Assembly (NCBI RefSeq): GCF_019239235.1
Contig: NZ_JAAZTS010000007.1
Location: 1 to 64,000 of the forward strand
Direction of reading: 5' to 3'
Source: Caecibacteroides pullorum
GTDB taxonomy: Bacteria > Bacteroidota > Bacteroidia > Bacteroidales > Bacteroidaceae
DNA: 64,000 nt
Shown here: in pieces, positions 24,899 to 32,637 of the stretch
How positions within the stretch are numbered: the stretch's first letter is position 1
Layout: each line of letters starts with the position of its first letter
Position numbers and translations under genes: made by a program
The notes under the pieces: model-generated
Database searches by the model: none
Seen by the model: only the letters and a program-made list of their open reading frames with translations
What the model was told of the DNA's origin: nothing

Positions 24899-26300
24899 TA
24901 AATCCCCATAAAGAAGAACCGCCGTAACTGAAGAATGGAAGCGGGATGCCGATGACGGGTGTCAGGCCAAGTACCATGCCTATGTTGATAAACAGGTGGA
25001 AGAAGAAGATTCCCAGCACGGAGTATCCATAGACACGTCCCGAGACGGTAGGCTGGCGTTCGGACAAATGGATCAGACGCAAGAGCAGGCACATGTAGAG
25101 CAACAGTACGAATACCGAGCCTACGAATCCTTCCTCTTCACCTACCGTACAAAAAATAAAATCGGTGTCCTGCTCGGGCACGTATTTCAGTTTCGTTTGT
25201 GTTCCATTCAGGAAACCTTTGCCCCAAAGACCGCCCGAGCCGATGGCGATTTTCGACTGGTTGACATTATAGCCAGCACCGGCCAAGTCTTCTTCCAACC
25301 CCAGTACTACTTTGATGCGGATCTGTTGATGAGGTTCCAGGACCTGGTTGAAAACATAGTCGCACGAGTACAAGAAGCCTACCGAGGCTATCATGAATGC
25401 CGAGACAAGTACATAGATCTTCCTCCGTTCGCGCAAGGCTAAAAATACAAGCCATCCCGCAGCACATGCGCAAAGTCCCCAAAGCACATAGACCACGTTG
25501 AATGTCCATAGCCAGCCGGATATGGCACAGGCTAAGGCTACCACTGCAATACACGTGATTGTCATCTGACTGACTATGGCACGGTTGCGTTGATAGACCT
25601 GAAGCAGGATAGGGGCGGAAATCAGAATGAGGCACAACACGGCGAACTCGCCCACGGAAGTGGAGTCATGGAGCATCGTGACATCGGCGTAGCGGATACC
25701 TACAACAAAGTAAACGACGGCACATACTCCGGCAAACAGAATCGCCCCCGGCATACCTTCGCGGTAAAGCATCAGAAAGAAAGACAGATAGACCAGGGCT
25801 GACCCCGTCTCGCGCTGTCCTACAATGAGCAGCATGGGGCAGGCTATCAGGAAAGCAATGGTCAGCACGTTGCGCCAGTTTTGGAGAACAAAGCCATAAG
25901 CTCCCATAAATTTGGCTAAAGCCAGTGCCGTAGCGAATTTGGCAAACTCGGCCGGCTGCAGACTTACCGGTCCCAGTATGAGCCATGAACGCGATCCTTT
26001 TGTGTCGGGTGCAATGAAGATGGTAACGAGTAACAATACCAGCATGCCCGCGTATATGATATAGGCGAAGGTATCATAGAACATATCGTCCAGCATCAAT
26101 AATACAAAGCCTAGACCGAAGGAACAGATAATCCATACGAACTGTTTGCCTGCGCGGGTGGAAAAGTCCAGAAAATCGCGGTCTACATAATCATAACTTG
26201 CACCACAGACACTGAACCAGCCCCAAATGACCAGTAGCAGATAGATGACAACCGTCATCCAGTCTAGCGATTTCCAAATACTATCTCTCCTCGTTGCCAT
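24840..26300 (-). CDS. rodA: rod shape-determining protein RodA (SEDS glycosyltransferase)
   Basis: A 486-residue integral membrane protein with about ten hydrophobic helices. SEDS features are clear: TKGSRSWLILGPVSLQPAEF near 100, VLGLEEDLAGAGYNVNQSKI, AIGSGGLWGKGFLNGTQTK, PEQDTDFIFCTVGEEEGF and GIPLPFFSYGGSS. RodA polymerises peptidoglycan glycan strands during elongation with PBP2, encoded immediately upstream (20-base overlap). It is somewhat longer than E. coli RodA because of a mid-protein insertion (about 200-330). Confidence 0.95.
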   Translation of the reverse strand: MATRRDSIWKSLDWMTVVIYLLLVIWGWFSVCGASYDYVDRDFLDFSTRAGKQFVWIICSFGLGFVLLMLDDMFYDTFAYIIYAGMLVLLLVTIFIAPDTKGSRSWLILGPVSLQPAEFAKFATALALAKFMGAYGFVLQNWRNVLTIAFLIACPMLLIVGQRETGSALVYLSFFLMLYREGMPGAILFAGVCAVVYFVVGIRYADVTMLHDSTSVGEFAVLCLILISAPILLQVYQRNRAIVSQMTITCIAVVALACAISGWLWTFNVVYVLWGLCACAAGWLVFLALRERRKIYVLVSAFMIASVGFLYSCDYVFNQVLEPHQQIRIKVVLGLEEDLAGAGYNVNQSKIAIGSGGLWGKGFLNGTQTKLKYVPEQDTDFIFCTVGEEEGFVGSVFVLLLYMCLLLRLIHLSERQPTVSGRVYGYSVLGIFFFHLFINIGMVLGLTPVIGIPLPFFSYGGSSLWGFTILLFVFLRIDAGRGKRMR

Positions 26301-28149
26301 AAATAATTACTCGGTTACTGAAATCTTCGGCCAGTATCTCGTTCTGTGGCGAAAGTTTGCCATGCAGATATTGGTCCATCATTAATGCACCGATAGGTAC
26401 ACCGTAAGTCGCTCCCCAACCTCCGTTTTCTACATAAACGACGATGGCTATCTTGGGATCGTTCATCGGAGCGAATCCCATGAAAACGGAATGGTCTTTG
26501 CCATGCGGATTCTGTGCTGTACCGGTCTTTCCGCAAGCTTCTACTCCGGGAAGCAATGTGCCTACCAACCGGCATGTTCCGCTTCCTGTACTACCCGTAA
26601 CGGCTGCCCGCATACCTTTCACGATGTCCTCGTAATATTCCTTTCGGATTGTCGGAGTGCGTACTGTCTGGTAAAGGCTGTCTAGCGGGTTGTCCTGTAT
26701 TTCTTTTACGACATGTGGGGTGATAAAGTGGCCGCGGTTGGCAATTGTTGCTCCCAGATTAGCAATCTGTAATGGGGTGGCCAGAATTTCTCCCTGGCCG
26801 ATGGCGATACTGATAATTGTCAATCCGTTCCAAGAGCCTCGGTAGATGCGGTCGTAATATTGTGAATTGGGGATGAAGCCTCGTAGTTCTCCTGGCAGGT
26901 CCACTCCCAGCTGGTAGCCGAAGCCTTGTGACACCATATCGTCTTTCCATACGGTAAGCGCTTCCTGCGGAGAACCGTATTTCTTGTCACCGATCATTTT
27001 GTATAATCCCCAGCAAAAATAGGAGTTGCACGAAGTGGCAATGGCCGGTATAAGCGGGAGGGGAGCTGCATGTCCGTGGCATCCGACCCGCAGCCCGCGG
27101 TGAATAAAGCCATGGGAGCATGGAAAAGGGGTGTCTTCCTGAATAATGCCTTCCTCCAAAAAGATCAGACCTTGTGTTGTCTTGAAAGTTGAGCCGGGAG
27201 GATAGGTACCCATGATGGCTCGGTTCAATAAAGGCTTTTGGCGATTCTTTTCCAGAAGTTGGTGGTTTTTTCCACGCTGCCGGCCGATCATCATGTGTGG
27301 ATCGAAGCTGGGAGAAGACACCATGCAGAGAATTTCGCCCGTTTTAGGTTCAATGGCTACGATAGCGCCTATTTTGTTTTGCATCAGACGTTCGCCCAAC
27401 ATTTGAAGATCGATGTCGATACCCAGTTTCAGGTTCTTGCCAGGTACCGACGGACGGTCCAGTTGTCCGTCCATATAATGTCCCTGTATGCGGCCATGTG
27501 CATCGCGTAACAGGATTTCTACGCCTTTTTCGCCACGAAGGTATTTTTCGTAGGAACGTTCGACTCCCTGTTTGCCGATGTAGTCGCCGCGGATATAATA
27601 GTCGTCTTTTTCAATGTCGCGCATGGATACCTCACCGATATCGCCTAAGACATGACCGGCCGAATTGTAGGAGTACTGGCGGATGGTGCGTCGTTGGATG
27701 GAGAAGCCGGGGAACTTATAGAGCTTTTCCTGAAACACGCCACATTCTTCGGCCGAAAGTTGCGTCATAAACACTTGTGGGGTGTATTTGGAGTAGCCCG
27801 GATTTTTACGGAAGTTGCGGACTTCTTCCATGCGTTGCAGGAACTGTTCGCGTGTGATTCCCAGTGAGCGGCAAAAATCGAGTGTGTCGAGTTGTGTCAC
27901 TTCACGTGGAATGAATGTGATGTCATAGGCCGGTTGGTTAAAAACGAGCAGTTTGCCGTTTCGGTCGTAAATGGCTCCACGTGAGGGGTATTGTATTTTA
28001 TTGAGGAAAGCATTGCTGTCGGCGTAGCGCTTGTACTTGTCTGAGAAGATCTGGAGTCCTGCCAGACGGAGAATGTATATCAGGACGATGCAAACGACAA
28101 TTGCGCCGAGGATGTATTTCCGTTTTTCGAATGTATAATCTTTCGCCAT
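26281..28149 (-). CDS. mrdA: penicillin-binding protein 2 (elongation transpeptidase)
   Basis: A 622-residue class B PBP anchored by one N-terminal helix (about 11-31). The dimer/pedestal region (ILRLAGLQIFSDKYKRYADS, YPSRGAIYDRNGKLLVFNQP) is followed by the transpeptidase domain with catalytic Ser320 in GSTFK, the SCN triad in ATSCNSYF, and KTGTAQ. It cross-links new peptidoglycan along the side wall with RodA. The gene lies in the mreB-mreC-mreD-mrdA-rodA order conserved in Bacteroidetes. Confidence 0.95.
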   Translation of the reverse strand: MAKDYTFEKRKYILGAIVVCIVLIYILRLAGLQIFSDKYKRYADSNAFLNKIQYPSRGAIYDRNGKLLVFNQPAYDITFIPREVTQLDTLDFCRSLGITREQFLQRMEEVRNFRKNPGYSKYTPQVFMTQLSAEECGVFQEKLYKFPGFSIQRRTIRQYSYNSAGHVLGDIGEVSMRDIEKDDYYIRGDYIGKQGVERSYEKYLRGEKGVEILLRDAHGRIQGHYMDGQLDRPSVPGKNLKLGIDIDLQMLGERLMQNKIGAIVAIEPKTGEILCMVSSPSFDPHMMIGRQRGKNHQLLEKNRQKPLLNRAIMGTYPPGSTFKTTQGLIFLEEGIIQEDTPFPCSHGFIHRGLRVGCHGHAAPLPLIPAIATSCNSYFCWGLYKMIGDKKYGSPQEALTVWKDDMVSQGFGYQLGVDLPGELRGFIPNSQYYDRIYRGSWNGLTIISIAIGQGEILATPLQIANLGATIANRGHFITPHVVKEIQDNPLDSLYQTVRTPTIRKEYYEDIVKGMRAAVTGSTGSGTCRLVGTLLPGVEACGKTGTAQNPHGKDHSVFMGFAPMNDPKIAIVVYVENGGWGATYGVPIGALMMDQYLHGKLSPQNEILAEDFSNRVIIYGNEER

Positions 28150-28174
28150 CAGTCTGTTTATTTTTTAGTTCGTT

Positions 28175-28684
28175 TCATCGTTTACCTTTTTGGAAGAGCA
28201 TTTCTAAAGCCAGTACGCAAAGCATGGTAAAGAGGGTGCTGGAGATGATCCGCAGTAACAACTCTGGCAGATGGGCGAAGGAGAATGATTCAAGTGAGAG
28301 CAATACGGCGTGGTGCAGTAACACAGCTGTGGTCGCATATTTCAGGAAGACATTTATTCCCATGGTATGGATGGCAGGGACAAGTGTCTCTTGGAGGTCA
28401 CGGGGAACGAAAAGTCTCAGTAGGGTAGGACGGACGAAAGCGAGAAGTACTGTTGAGGCTGCATTCAATCCAGGGGTGTCTGAGAAGATATCGACCATCA
28501 ACCCCAGTACGAATGCCCATAACATCAGCCTGTTTGTCGGCACGTCTGCCTCAAACTTCAAAAGCAGGTAGATGTACAGGAAAGGGGTGGCATAACCGCC
28601 GATGTGGAGGTTGTTCAATATCAATGCCTGCAACAAAACCAGTGCGACAAGCCATCCTGCTTTATGTAGATAGGTTATTGTCAT
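28175..28684 (-). CDS. mreD: rod shape-determining protein MreD
   Basis: A 169-residue membrane protein with about five hydrophobic helices (VALVLLQALILNNLHIGGYA, LMLWAFVLGLMVDIFSDT). The motif GLMVDIFSDTPGLNAAS is the MreD signature region. It lies between mreC and mrdA with short gaps and bridges MreC and the elongation enzymes in the inner membrane. Confidence 0.9.
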   Translation of the reverse strand: MTITYLHKAGWLVALVLLQALILNNLHIGGYATPFLYIYLLLKFEADVPTNRLMLWAFVLGLMVDIFSDTPGLNAASTVLLAFVRPTLLRLFVPRDLQETLVPAIHTMGINVFLKYATTAVLLHHAVLLSLESFSFAHLPELLLRIISSTLFTMLCVLALEMLFQKGKR

Positions 28685-28708
28685 TTTTTTTATTTCTGAA
28701 TTTAGAAC

Positions 28709-29554
28709 TCATTGTTCTTGTTCCAATGCTTTTTGTTCTTCCTGGCCACGTCGGGCAAGGATACGGACAGAACCCAGTTTGCCAAAGTCTGTCGCAAGTT
28801 TGATTCTGAGCAGGTAAGACAACCCGTCGTTGGAGTCGGCCATGTCGTCGACGACTCCTACCATAAGTCCTTGCGGAAAGACAGATGAAAATCCGCTGGT
28901 GACAACGGTGTCGCCCAAATTGAACTCTGCATGTCTAGGCAGGTCTTTCAGATAGGCATAGCGGGGATCGCCTCCTTCCCATTTCAGATAGCCGAAATAG
29001 TCGCTTCCCTGGATCTTGCAACTGATGCTGGACTTGCTGTTGAGCAGAGGAAGGACCAACGAATAGCTTGGAGAAGTGCGGTAAACAATTCCTACTACAC
29101 CGGCTGCACCTACTACGGCCATGTCGGGCTTGACACCAGCTGCACTCCCTTGGTCGAGGGTTATGTAGTTGTCTGTTCGGTTCAGGCTGTTTTTTATCAC
29201 ATGCGCCTTGAAGCTTTGTTCGATTCCTGTGCCTGGCGGCATGTCGCGATCCAGCGCTTGGCGGACGGCAGAGTCGCCTACGTATCCGGATAAAGCGCTT
29301 TCAAGTTGCAAGACTCGTTGTTCCAGCCATACATTGCGGTCGAGCAAGTCTTCGTTGGCATCCTTCAGGTGGAAATAGGACGTGATGCTTCCCGTTACTT
29401 CGTAGACTTTTCCCGCAATCAGGTTGGCGGACGAAAGAGCCGCGCTGTGCTGGTAAGGACCGGTGTTGCACAACAAAAACAAGCTGACTGCCTCAAGCAA
29501 CAGGAAGAGGAGCCAGTGGTTGTATTTTAACAGGAAGTTAAGGAGGTCACGCAC
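28709..29554 (-). CDS. mreC: rod shape-determining protein MreC
   Basis: A 281-residue protein: one N-terminal transmembrane helix (about 12-32), a short coiled coil (DLLDRNVWLEQRVLQLESAL), then the beta-barrel MreC core (YITLDQGSAAGVKPDMAVVG, GVVGIVYRTSPSYSLVLPLL, GDTVVTSGFSSVFPQGLMVG). Periplasmic MreC organises PBP2-RodA. It is separated from mreB by a 117-base gap that holds a large inverted repeat. Confidence 0.92.
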   Translation of the reverse strand: MRDLLNFLLKYNHWLLFLLLEAVSLFLLCNTGPYQHSAALSSANLIAGKVYEVTGSITSYFHLKDANEDLLDRNVWLEQRVLQLESALSGYVGDSAVRQALDRDMPPGTGIEQSFKAHVIKNSLNRTDNYITLDQGSAAGVKPDMAVVGAAGVVGIVYRTSPSYSLVLPLLNSKSSISCKIQGSDYFGYLKWEGGDPRYAYLKDLPRHAEFNLGDTVVTSGFSSVFPQGLMVGVVDDMADSNDGLSYLLRIKLATDFGKLGSVRILARRGQEEQKALEQEQ

Positions 29555-29587
29555 GTCTCTTAATAACGGTTAGTGGTTAATGATGAA

Positions 29588-29663
29588 CGGTTAGTGGTAA
29601 GGGGTTAACGGTTAGTATCCCCATTCAGATGGCTACTCACCGTTAACCGCTTACCACTAACCG
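29588..29663. repeat. 24-bp arm inverted repeat between mreB and mreC
   Basis: Left arm 29588-29611 and right arm 29640-29663 are complementary at 23 of 24 positions (CGGTTAGTGGTAAGGGGTTA against its complement), with a 28-base loop. Shorter GGTTAGTGG units also occur at 29569-29590. There is no strong T-run, so it may be a processing or stability hairpin between two genes of the operon, or a dispersed repeat. Confidence 0.85.
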
Positions 29664-29671
29664 CTGATTAT

Positions 29672-30694
29672 TTATCGCATCAGGAACGAGAAACGATCTA
29701 CATTCTTCAGCGCAATGCCTGTACCTTTGGCAACGGCGTGCAAAGGATCTTCGGCGATATGGAAAGGAATGTTGATCTTGTCTGTCAGACGCTTGTCGAG
29801 TCCGCGAAGCAGAGCGCCTCCACCAGCCAGATAGATACCGTTGTGTACGATGTCGGCATACAGTTCGGGTGGTGTGTTCTCCAGTGCGCTGAGGATAGCC
29901 GTTTCGATCTTCGAGATGGATTTCTCGAGGCAGTGGGCCACTTCCTGGTAGCATACGGGCACTTCCATAGGCAGGGCCGTGATGCGGTTCGGGCCATGTA
30001 CGATATAGTCTTCAGGGGCATCGTCGCCCAGGTCGGTCAAGGCGGCTCCCACATGGATCTTGATACGCTCGGCCATACGCTCGCTGACCTTCACGTTGTG
30101 CTGGCGGCTCATGTACTCTTGGATATCGGCCGTAAGGTCATCGCCCGCGATGCGGATGGAGTTGTTCGACACAATACCTCCCAACGAGATGACGGCGATT
30201 TCGGTCGAGCCACCTCCTATGTCCACAATCATGTTGCCTTCAGGCGCTTCTACGTCGATGCCAATACCGATAGCGGCGGCCATGGGCTCGAAGATGAGGT
30301 AAACGTCACGTCCACCAGCATGCTCGGCCGAGTCGCGCACGGCACGGAGCTCCACTTCGGTACTGCCCGAAGGCACGCCGATGACCATGCGGAGCGAAGG
30401 CGAAAAGAGACGGTGACGGGTGTTCACCATCTTGATAAGTCCGCGTATCATCTGCTCGCAAGCGTAGAAGTCGGCGATAACGCCGTCGCGCAGGGGACGG
30501 ATGGTGCGGATGTTCTCATGCGTCTTCTCGTGCATGAGCTTGGCTTTTTCGCCCACGGCAATCATCTTGTCCGTACGGCGGTCGAGGGCCACAACCGAAG
30601 GTTCGTCCACCACAATCTTACCGTTGGAGGTAATGATGGTGTTGGCCGTGCCCAGGTCCATGGCTATTTCTTGGGTAAAAGAGAATAATCCCAT
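29672..30694 (-). CDS. mreB: rod shape-determining protein MreB
   Basis: A 340-residue actin-like ATPase that forms membrane-associated filaments guiding the elongation machinery. Actin-fold motifs are visible: IAMDLGTANTII (phosphate 1), MIVDIGGGSTEIAVISLGGI (phosphate 2), and GIYLAGGGALLRGLDKRL (adenosine). SVVALDRRTDKMIAVGEKAK and MVIGVPSGSTEVELRAVRDS are standard for MreB. It is first of the minus-strand morphogenesis block; purH lies 111 bases upstream. Confidence 0.97.
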   Translation of the reverse strand: MGLFSFTQEIAMDLGTANTIITSNGKIVVDEPSVVALDRRTDKMIAVGEKAKLMHEKTHENIRTIRPLRDGVIADFYACEQMIRGLIKMVNTRHRLFSPSLRMVIGVPSGSTEVELRAVRDSAEHAGGRDVYLIFEPMAAAIGIGIDVEAPEGNMIVDIGGGSTEIAVISLGGIVSNNSIRIAGDDLTADIQEYMSRQHNVKVSERMAERIKIHVGAALTDLGDDAPEDYIVHGPNRITALPMEVPVCYQEVAHCLEKSISKIETAILSALENTPPELYADIVHNGIYLAGGGALLRGLDKRLTDKINIPFHIAEDPLHAVAKGTGIALKNVDRFSFLMR

Positions 30695-30698
30695 CTTT

Positions 30699-30801
30699 TT
30701 AATGAAGAATTAAGAATGAAGAATTAAGAATGAAGAACGGAAAACAAGAATTCAGGCAGGCACTTCGATGCGCTCAAATTCTTCGTTCTTCATTCTTCAT
30801 T
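30699..30801. repeat. AT-rich GAATTAAGAATGAA repeat with inverted arms
   Basis: The purH-mreB gap has two copies of GAATTAAGAATGAAGAA-type units (30705-30738) and a 14-bp inverted pair, AAGAATGAAGAACG (30726-30739) with CGTTCTTCATTCTT (30784-30797). Related tracts occur at 21885, 23010, 38175, 54728 and 59915. Confidence 0.75.
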
Positions 30802-30805
30802 ATTT

Positions 30806-32332
30806 TTAGTGCTTGAAGTGACGGAAACCTGTTGTCACCATGGCGATGCCATGCTCGTTGCAGTAGTCAAAGCTCAGCTGGTCCTTGATGCTTCCGCCCG
30901 GCTGGATGACAGCAGTGATGCCTTCGTTGCCCGCAATCTCCACGCAATCGGGGAAGGGGAAGAAAGCGTCGCTGGCCATTACGGCTCCGTGCAGGTCGAA
31001 GCCGAAGCTCTTGGCCTTCTCGATGGCCTGTTTCAGCGCATCCACACGGCTTGTCTGACCGACGCCACTGGCCAGCAACTGGTGTCCCTTGGCCAGGACG
31101 ATGGCGTTCGATTTGGAGTTCTTCACAATCTTGTTGGCGAAGAGCATGTCGTCGATTTCCTGTGCGGTAGGAGCCTTGACGGTCACTACTTTCAAGTCTT
31201 CGGGAGTTTCTACCTTGAGGTCGCGGTCTTGTACCAGTACGCCGTTCAGCAACGAACGGAACTGCTTCGTGGGCAGTGCGCCTTGCTTGCGGGCCAGGAT
31301 GATGCGGTTCTTCTTCTGACCCAAGATTTCGAGGGCGTCCACGTCATAGTCGGGAGCGATGATGACTTCGAAGAAGATTTTCGTGATTTCCTCGGCAGCA
31401 GCCTTGTCGATGACGGCGTTCGTGATGAGCACACCACCGAAAGCTGATACAGGGTCGCCTGCCAGGGCGTCCTTCCAAGCCTCGAGCACCGTCGGACGGG
31501 TAGCCAAACCACAGGCATTGTTGTGCTTCAGGATGGCAAACGTCGTGTCATTGCCGAATTCGTTGATGAGGTCTACGGCAGCGTTGATGTCCAGCAGGTT
31601 GTTGTAGGAGATTTCCTTGCCGTGGATTTGGTCGAACATTTCGTCCAGATTGCCGTAGAAATATCCCTTCTGATGGGGGTTTTCGCCATAACGCAGGGTC
31701 TTCTGGTTGTTGGCCGAGTAGCGGAAGGCACTTCCTTCGCCGCCGTCGAAGTAGTTGAAGATGGCCGAGTCGTAGTGTGACGAAACGGCGAAAGCTTCCT
31801 TGGCAAACCAGCGGCGCTCTTCAATCGAAGTCGTTGCGCCATGCTCCATCAGCATGTCGCGCAGGGGCTGGTACTGTGCCTGCGAAGCTACGATGACCAC
31901 ATCCTTGTAGTTCTTGGCAGCGGCGCGGATGAGCGAGATGCCGCCTATGTCGATTTTCTCGATGATGTCGGCTTCGGGTGCTCCGCTGGCTACGGTTGCC
32001 TCAAACGGATAGAGGTCTACGATAACGAGGTCTATTTCGGGAATTTCATATTTTTCGATCTGTTGCAGGTCCTGCTCCACGTCGCGGCGGCACAGGATGC
32101 CTCCGAACACTTTCGGGTGGAGCGTCTTTACGCGGCCGCCCAGGATGGACGGATAGGTGGTCAGTTCTTCTACCGCGCGGCAGGGATAACCCAGTCCTTC
32201 GATGAACTGGCGTGTGCCGCCTGTTGAGAGGAATTCCACACCTTCTTCGTGCAGTTTGGTAATGATTTCGTCCAAACCGTCTTTATGGTAAACGGATACC
32301 AATGCTGTTTTGATTCTCTTTGCTTCCGTCAT
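30806..32332 (-). CDS. purH: bifunctional AICAR transformylase / IMP cyclohydrolase
   Basis: A 508-residue enzyme for the last two steps of IMP synthesis. The IMP cyclohydrolase (MGS-like) domain covers about 1-150: KTALVSVYHKDGLDEIITKL, FLSTGGTRQFIEG, GGRVKTLHPKVFGGIL. The AICAR transformylase domain follows: LRYGENPHQKGYFYG, TFAILKHNNACGLA, GDPVSAFGGVLI, SNAIVLAKGHQL, ending QPGGSIKDQLSFDYCNEHGI. Length and domain order are normal. It is transcribed toward mreB. Confidence 0.96.
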   Translation of the reverse strand: MTEAKRIKTALVSVYHKDGLDEIITKLHEEGVEFLSTGGTRQFIEGLGYPCRAVEELTTYPSILGGRVKTLHPKVFGGILCRRDVEQDLQQIEKYEIPEIDLVIVDLYPFEATVASGAPEADIIEKIDIGGISLIRAAAKNYKDVVIVASQAQYQPLRDMLMEHGATTSIEERRWFAKEAFAVSSHYDSAIFNYFDGGEGSAFRYSANNQKTLRYGENPHQKGYFYGNLDEMFDQIHGKEISYNNLLDINAAVDLINEFGNDTTFAILKHNNACGLATRPTVLEAWKDALAGDPVSAFGGVLITNAVIDKAAAEEITKIFFEVIIAPDYDVDALEILGQKKNRIILARKQGALPTKQFRSLLNGVLVQDRDLKVETPEDLKVVTVKAPTAQEIDDMLFANKIVKNSKSNAIVLAKGHQLLASGVGQTSRVDALKQAIEKAKSFGFDLHGAVMASDAFFPFPDCVEIAGNEGITAVIQPGGSIKDQLSFDYCNEHGIAMVTTGFRHFKH

Positions 32333-32370
32333 GGCTATATGGTTTTTATGCGTATTATATAATAACCCCG

Positions 32371-32378
32371 CAAAGTTA
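32371..32378 (-). promoter_or_regulatory. -7 box ahead of purH
   Basis: TAACTTTG on the minus strand, about 40 bases before the start codon; no clear -33 box. Confidence 0.45.
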
Positions 32379-32480
32379 CAAATTTTGTTGGTTTACCCAT
32401 ATACACCTTGGCAAGAAATTTACTATAATTAAAAGAATGAGCGGTTTATGTTTTTTCGTCCCAGTTGCCCCTTGTTGGGA

Positions 32481-32545
32481 AAGCATTGCTTTCTTCCTCG
32501 AAAAGCGGTGCTTTCCGCCTCGGAAAACGATGCTTTTCTGTTTGA
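32481..32545. repeat. 22-bp palindromic tandem repeat, three units
   Basis: Units GGAAAGCATTGCTTTCTTCC, GAAAAGCGGTGCTTTCCGCC and GGAAAACGATGCTTTTCTG start 22 bases apart. Each has inner symmetry (GAAAGC/GCTTTC). A similar two-unit version sits at 53980-54020. The remainder of the 305-base purH-M13 gap is the purH promoter and the terminator below. Confidence 0.75.
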
Positions 32546-32550
32546 CAAGA

Positions 32551-32590
32551 AATGCCCGAACTTCCACAACGAGAAGTTCGGGCATTTTCA
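32551..32590 (-). terminator. terminator of the M13 peptidase gene
   Basis: A 14-bp perfect stem (AATGCCCGAACTTC / GAAGTTCGGGCATT) with an 8-base loop. It lies about 50 bases after the stop codon of the minus-strand M13 gene; a short T-rich segment follows on that strand. Confidence 0.75.
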
Positions 32591-32637
32591 AAAGTTTTCC
32601 TGCCGATACGCCATGCGTTTCGGCAATGAAAGATATT

